Below, in pieces: positions 5,716 through 9,101 of a stretch of 9,101 nt of DNA. Under the pieces are notes generated by a model, which was not told where the DNA came from, made no database searches, and saw nothing but the letters and a program-made list of their open reading frames with translations. Both the position numbers and the translations under genes were made by a program. The number at the start of each line of letters is the position of its first letter. Within the stretch, counting starts at the first letter, position 1. This DNA comes from Limisphaerales bacterium (GTDB taxonomy: Bacteria; Verrucomicrobiota; Verrucomicrobiae; Limisphaerales; UBA11358), in NCBI GenBank assembly GCA_003152145.1, contig PLZL01000270.1, positions 1-9,101 of the forward strand, in the 5' to 3' direction.

Positions 5716-6203
5716 ACATTGTTATCGCCAGCCGGCAGCGGATGCGGAAGATCAATTCGCGGTTGTTGAAGGAGATCGCGGAGGCGTTGCTGGCGGATCT
5801 GACGATCGGTAAAGCCGAACTCGGCATCAATCTTGTCGCCGCGCGCGAAATGACTTTGATCAACGAAACGTTTCTCCGGCATGAAGGTTCAACGGACGTG
5901 ATTACGTTTGACTATTCCGCGCCAGAAAAACGGAAAGCAGAAAGCAGAAAGCAAAAACAGTTGCACGGAGAAATTTTCATTTGTGTGCAGGAAGCGATTT
6001 TGCAGTCGAAAAAATTCAAGACGACCTGGCAATCGGAAATCGTCCGTTATCTCGTCCACGGCGTTTTGCACCTGCTTGGCTACGACGACTGTGGCGCAGC
6101 TGCGCGACGCAACATGAAGTGCGAGGAAAACCGACGGCTGTCGGGGCTTTCCAAAAAGTTTTGCCTCGCGCAAATTGGCGGCGCTTCTAAACTTCGCGTG
6201 TGA
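5712..6203 (+). CDS. ybeY: Endoribonuclease YbeY (rRNA maturation factor), variant metal site
   Basis: 163 residues from the ATG at 5712, which overlaps the phoH stop (ATGA). YbeY is a zinc-dependent single-strand RNase used in 16S rRNA 3'-end maturation and 70S ribosome quality control. Landmarks are LRHEGSTDVITFDY at about 55-68, HGEIFI at 85-90, and HGVLHLLGYDD at 116-126 followed by AARRNMKCEENRRL. The usual motif is H-x3-H-x5-H; here the first two ligands are His116 and His120, but the third position is Asp126. Asp can bind zinc, so activity may persist. Residues about 72-83 (EKRKAESRKQKQ) are a charged loop produced in part by a heptamer repeat, inserted just before the HGEI strand. Its stop overlaps the GTG start of the next gene. 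The C-terminal tail is otherwise ordinary for the family. Confidence 0.93.
   Translation: MNIVIASRQRMRKINSRLLKEIAEALLADLTIGKAELGINLVAAREMTLINETFLRHEGSTDVITFDYSAPEKRKAESRKQKQLHGEIFICVQEAILQSKKFKTTWQSEIVRYLVHGVLHLLGYDDCGAAARRNMKCEENRRLSGLSKKFCLAQIGGASKLRV
5933..5953 (+). repeat. Heptamer tandem repeat (gaaagca)x3 inside ybeY
   Basis: Three perfect head-to-tail copies of gaaagca occupy 5933-5953 and encode about residues 74-81 of YbeY. The unit resembles that in lpxB: in the permutations agcagaa and gtcagaa, five of seven bases agree. The array lies in a poorly conserved loop before the HGEIFI strand, where it adds a Lys/Arg/Glu/Gln-rich stretch. Confidence 0.85.
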
Positions 6204-6865
6204 AGAAATCGCTTTTTGCGCGCTGGCGCGCCAGTTTTTTTACCGGCCTCGTGATTGTGCTGCCCGGCGTCATCACGCTCGCCATCGTGAAATGGTTTTT
6301 CGGCACGGTTTCCAGCATGACCGATCTGCTGTTGTTTTTCCTGCCCAGAAGTTTGACGCATGAGAACGATGGCGCCGGCCCGATGTTCTGGTATTGGAGC
6401 GTGCTCGCGTTTTTGCTGGCGGTCGCCATTGTGTCCGTCGTAGGCGTGCTGGCCCGATATTACTTCGGCAAGCGGATGATTGCGTGGGCGGACAGCATGA
6501 TGCTGCGCGTGCCGGTGTTGAACAAGATTTACGGCACCATCCGGCAGGTGGACGAGGCGTTCACGTCCGGCAAGAAGAGTTCGTTCAAGACGGTCGTGCT
6601 TGTCGAATATCCGCGCGAGGGGATTTATTCGGTCGGTTTCATCACCAGCGAACAGGAGAGTGAAGCGCAGAAAAAAACGGGGAGGAATTGCGTCTGTGTT
6701 TTCATTCCAACCACGCCGATTCCCACGGCCGGATTTTTAATCCTGGTGCCGGTGGAAAAAGTCACCAAGCTCGACATGAGCGTGGCCGACGGCTTCAAAT
6801 ACATCATCAGCCTTGGCGCCCTTTCGCAGGAGCGCACGCCGCCTGTGACGGAAATGCGAAAATAG
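6200..6865 (+). CDS. DUF502-family inner-membrane protein
   Basis: 221 residues from the GTG at 6200, whose last two bases are shared with the ybeY stop (GTGA). The N-terminus has two predicted membrane helices, residues about 12-34 (FFTGLVIVLPGVITLAIVKW) and about 66-88 (WSVLAFLLAVAIVSVVGVLA), separated by a loop that should face the periplasm. A soluble C-terminal domain follows, with the family hallmarks VPVLNKIYGTIRQVDEAF at 104-121, VCVFIPTTPIPTAGFLILVP at 165-184 and the LDMSVADGFKYIISLG ending at 191-206. The domain is known in bacteria and plants (COV-like proteins) but has no established biochemical role. Overlap with ybeY suggests co-expression with the RNA-processing genes; this is context only. 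Membership of the family is clear. Confidence 0.93.
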   Translation: MKKSLFARWRASFFTGLVIVLPGVITLAIVKWFFGTVSSMTDLLLFFLPRSLTHENDGAGPMFWYWSVLAFLLAVAIVSVVGVLARYYFGKRMIAWADSMMLRVPVLNKIYGTIRQVDEAFTSGKKSSFKTVVLVEYPREGIYSVGFITSEQESEAQKKTGRNCVCVFIPTTPIPTAGFLILVPVEKVTKLDMSVADGFKYIISLGALSQERTPPVTEMRK

Positions 6866-6943
6866 AAGAGAGAGAATGGAGAATAGCAGAGCGCGCTCAA
6901 TCGGTATGCCATCTTCCATCTCCTATTTTGCATCCTCGCGTTT
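6859..6943. repeat. Degenerate inverted heptamer array between the DUF502 gene and recO
   Basis: The 78-base gap before recO shows 7-base periodicity. Units agagaat, ggagaat and agcagag lie at 6871-6891, and units atcttcc, atctcct, attttgc and atcctcg lie at 6911-6938, with AT recurring exactly every 7 bases at 6911, 6918, 6925 and 6932. The second set is the reverse-complement type of the first. Arms 6859-6879 and 6909-6929 match as an inverted repeat at 16 of 21 positions, including perfect outer ends aaaatag/ctatttt, so the transcript could fold into an imperfect hairpin. No clear promoter or Shine-Dalgarno sequence for recO can be seen here. Confidence 0.55.
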
Positions 6944-7591
6944 ATGATTCAAAAAGCCACCGGATTCATTTTGCGGACGCGACCGCTCACGGAAACCAGC
7001 CTCATCGTCCACTGGCTCACGCCCGATTTCGGGCGCATTGCCACCGTTGCGAAGGGCGCGCGCCGTCCAAAATCGCCGTTCCTCGGCAAACTGGATTTGT
7101 TTTACGAGGCGGATTTTTCGTTCAGCCGCAGCCGCCATTCGGATTTGCACCTCCTGCGGGAAGCCGTTCTGCGCGCGACACACGCGGAACTGCGCGCGGA
7201 CATTCTGAAATTACGGCAGGCCGCCTATGCCGCCGCGTTCATCGAGCAGGCGACGGAAACGGAAACGCCGCTGCCCGCCGTTTTTGAATTGCTGCGCGGA
7301 TTTCTCGACTGTCTCTGCCGGCAAAAACCGGCGGCGCAACTGATTTTTGCGCTTGAACTCAAATTGCTGCGGGAACTGGGCCTGAATCCTGATCTGCGAA
7401 AAACGGACCTGACGGCGGGCGCGAAGCAGATTGTCCGGGCGTTTCTGAAAAACGGCTGGCAGGCAAGTTTGCATTTGAAACTGGCGCGCGCGCAAACGGC
7501 CGAACTGCGGCAATTCCTGCACGGCTTCCTGATTTTTCATCTGGGACGGCTGCCTGCGGGACGCGCGGCGGCGCTGGCGGACGGGGATTGA
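6944..7591 (+). CDS. recO: DNA recombination/repair mediator RecO
   Basis: 215 residues from the ATG at 6944. The N-terminal OB-fold shows the RecO pattern: ATGFILRTRPLTETSLIVHW, then LTPDFGRIATVAKGARRPKS, then GKLDLF. A helical C-terminal domain follows and ends HLGRLPAGRAAAL. RecO works with RecF and RecR to load RecA on SSB-coated single-stranded DNA and can anneal complementary strands. The C-terminal zinc-finger cysteines found in some RecO proteins are absent, as in several other Gram-negative versions. Length is slightly short of the roughly 240 typical. The order ybeY - membrane protein - recO resembles the common grouping of ybeY, era and recO elsewhere, but era is not in this window. 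Start choice rests on the conserved MIQKATGFILRTR opening. Confidence 0.92.
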   Translation: MIQKATGFILRTRPLTETSLIVHWLTPDFGRIATVAKGARRPKSPFLGKLDLFYEADFSFSRSRHSDLHLLREAVLRATHAELRADILKLRQAAYAAAFIEQATETETPLPAVFELLRGFLDCLCRQKPAAQLIFALELKLLRELGLNPDLRKTDLTAGAKQIVRAFLKNGWQASLHLKLARAQTAELRQFLHGFLIFHLGRLPAGRAAALADGD

Positions 7592-7651
7592 AATGGCTTT
7601 CCGCAACGAGAAATCCGGGCTATGTTTTCGCGTGGTTCCAGAATCGGACGA

Positions 7652-9101
7652 ATGAAACAAAACCTTGCCAAACTTTCAAGCGTGCGGATGAAACTGGTCG
7701 GCAGCGTGCTGCTGCTCATCGTGCCGTCGCTGCTGTTCATGTATATTTACGACCTGCCGATGAGGGCGTTTGTGGTGGGTTTTTTGGCGCTGGTGGCGGC
7801 GTGGATGGGAGGCGAATTTTTCGTCCGACGGCAGGTGCAGGCCATGACGCAGACGGCCCAAAAAATCGCGGATGGCAACCTGGATGCGCGCACGGGTTTG
7901 TCGGCCACGGGTGATGAGCTGGGCCAGTTGGCGAAAATTTTCGACCGCATGGCGGAATCGTTGCAGCAGCGGAATGCTGAACGCGAACGAACGGAAAGAA
8001 CTTTGCTCAACCGCGCGCTGGAACAGACGCTCGTGGCTGCGCTCGGACAATTCGCCCTGTCGAGCAATGATCTGGACGCGCTGCTCAACCAGGCTGTCAT
8101 CCTTGTTGGCCAGACGGTGGACGTGGAATTCGCGGAGGTTTTCAAACGGCTGCCGGACGGACAACTGCTTTTGCAGGCGGGCACGGGCTGGAATTCGGAA
8201 CACATCGGCCGCACCAAACTGCCCGGCGACAATGCCACTCAAATCGGCTTCACGCTCAATTCCGGCGAGCCGGTGGTCACGACGGATTCCAAAACGGAAA
8301 CCCGGTTCACCGAGTCGCCGTTTCTGGCCGGACATGGCGTTGTCAGCGGCGTGACCATTGCAATTCTCACACGCGGGGAATCGTTCGGCGTGCTGGGCGT
8401 CCACACCTCGCGCCGGCGTGAGTTCACCGCGGATGAGACCCAGTTTTTAATCGCCGTAGCCGGATGCATTGGCATGGCCGCCGACCATCTGAATCTGGAG
8501 GAGCAGTTGCGACAGTCCCAAAAAATGGAATCCATCGGCCAGCTCGCCGCCGGTGTCGCGCACGATTTCAACAACATGCTGACCATCATCCAGGGACATT
8601 CCAGCGCGCTGCTCGCCAAGCCGTCGCTGCCGCCCGAAATGCTTGAGCCGGTCCAGGCGGTTTTTTTTGCCTCGGAGCGCGCCGCCGGCCTCACGCGGCA
8701 ACTGCTCATGTTCAGCCGCAAAAATGTCATGCAGCCCAAGCCGCTTGATCTGCGCGAAACCGTCGGCAACATGACCAAGCTGCTCGGCCGGTTGCTCGGC
8801 GAAACCGTTACGCTCGAATTCCAGTCGCCCGCCGAATTGCCGTCCGTTCAAGGCGACCCCGGCATGATCGAACAGGTGGTGATGAATCTCGCCGTCAACG
8901 CTCGCGACGCCATGCCGCGCGGCGGAACCCTGACCATCGGAATCGAACCCATGGCGATTGACGCCGCCTACGCCGAAAGGCGCCCGGACGCGCGCGCCGG
9001 ATATTTTCTGCGGTTGCGCGTTGCCGACACGGGCACCGGCATGGACGCCGCGACGCTGGGCCGCATCTTTGAGCCATTTTTCACCACCAAGGAAGTCGGC
9101 A
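7652..9101 (+). CDS. Membrane HAMP-GAF sensor histidine kinase (3' end outside window)
   Basis: The frame runs without a stop from the ATG at 7652 to the window end (483 residues shown). A second ATG at 7622 would add ten residues; 7652 is preferred because a weak GGA lies just upstream. Two hydrophobic helices, about 14-32 and 38-53, are joined by a very short loop, so there is almost no periplasmic sensor. A HAMP linker (about 54-106), a coiled linker and a GAF domain (about 125-280) follow. The HisKA helix has SIGQLAAGVAHDFNN with phospho-acceptor His304. The ATPase domain shows the N box NLAVNARDAM (N412, N416), G1 box DTGTGM (459-464) and F box FEPFFTTKEVG (473-483). AHDFNNMLTII kinases of this type often end in a receiver domain, which would be beyond the window. 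The stimulus is probably cytoplasmic, read through GAF; the partner regulator is not visible. Confidence 0.93.
   Translation, partial: MKQNLAKLSSVRMKLVGSVLLLIVPSLLFMYIYDLPMRAFVVGFLALVAAWMGGEFFVRRQVQAMTQTAQKIADGNLDARTGLSATGDELGQLAKIFDRMAESLQQRNAERERTERTLLNRALEQTLVAALGQFALSSNDLDALLNQAVILVGQTVDVEFAEVFKRLPDGQLLLQAGTGWNSEHIGRTKLPGDNATQIGFTLNSGEPVVTTDSKTETRFTESPFLAGHGVVSGVTIAILTRGESFGVLGVHTSRRREFTADETQFLIAVAGCIGMAADHLNLEEQLRQSQKMESIGQLAAGVAHDFNNMLTIIQGHSSALLAKPSLPPEMLEPVQAVFFASERAAGLTRQLLMFSRKNVMQPKPLDLRETVGNMTKLLGRLLGETVTLEFQSPAELPSVQGDPGMIEQVVMNLAVNARDAMPRGGTLTIGIEPMAIDAAYAERRPDARAGYFLRLRVADTGTGMDAATLGRIFEPFFTTKEVG

Noticed and set aside
7676..8404. 242-codon minus-strand frame across the histidine kinase
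   Set aside because: Shadow of the conserved HAMP-GAF coding frame on the + strand; His/Gln/Arg-rich translation with no recognisable domain.
8661..8668. Run of eight T inside the histidine kinase as a phase-variation site
   Set aside because: The frame is intact on both sides (Val-Phe-Phe-Ala) and a single homopolymer of this length is weak evidence of switching.

Overview
The window looks like a chromosomal segment of a diderm (LPS-making) bacterium. The style of the proteins, the order HIT - phoH - ybeY - DUF502 - recO, and a hybrid histidine-kinase-type sensor suggest Verrucomicrobiota, probably a Pedosphaera/Limisphaerales-like lineage. That placement is inference from family resemblance, not a search. 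All recognised genes are on the + strand, with short gaps or overlaps (ATGA between phoH and ybeY, GTGA between ybeY and the DUF502 gene). I see no tRNA, rRNA, CRISPR array, transposase or integrase.

Region 1 (1-411) is the C-terminal end of a Gfo/Idh/MocA-type sugar oxidoreductase, a common neighbour of lpxB. Region 2 (about 412-2970) holds two genes with visibly lower GC: a 699-residue multidomain protein (GNAT acetyltransferase, PIN nuclease with all four acidic residues, a possible degenerate second GNAT fold, and a C-terminal PUA/ASCH-like domain), followed by a small stand-alone ASCH protein. The block seems to have been inserted between the oxidoreductase and lpxB. It is the best candidate here for an uncharacterised RNA-targeting, stress or defence module.

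Region 3 (2997-4163) is lpxB, lipid A disaccharide synthase. After an 83-base palindromic gap comes region 4 (4256-7591), a tight housekeeping run: HIT nucleotide hydrolase/transferase, PhoH-like ATPase, the rRNA-maturation endonuclease YbeY, a DUF502 two-helix membrane protein and the recombination mediator RecO. Region 5 (7652-9101) is a membrane-anchored HAMP-GAF-histidine kinase that runs off the end of the window.

A second theme is short 7-base periodic repeats. They occur inside lpxB (four copies of cagaagt), inside ybeY (three copies of gaaagca), and in degenerate, inverted form in the two largest gaps of the housekeeping region. The two genic arrays add 8-12 hydrophilic residues to otherwise conserved enzymes. 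YbeY also has Asp where the third metal-binding His is normally found.
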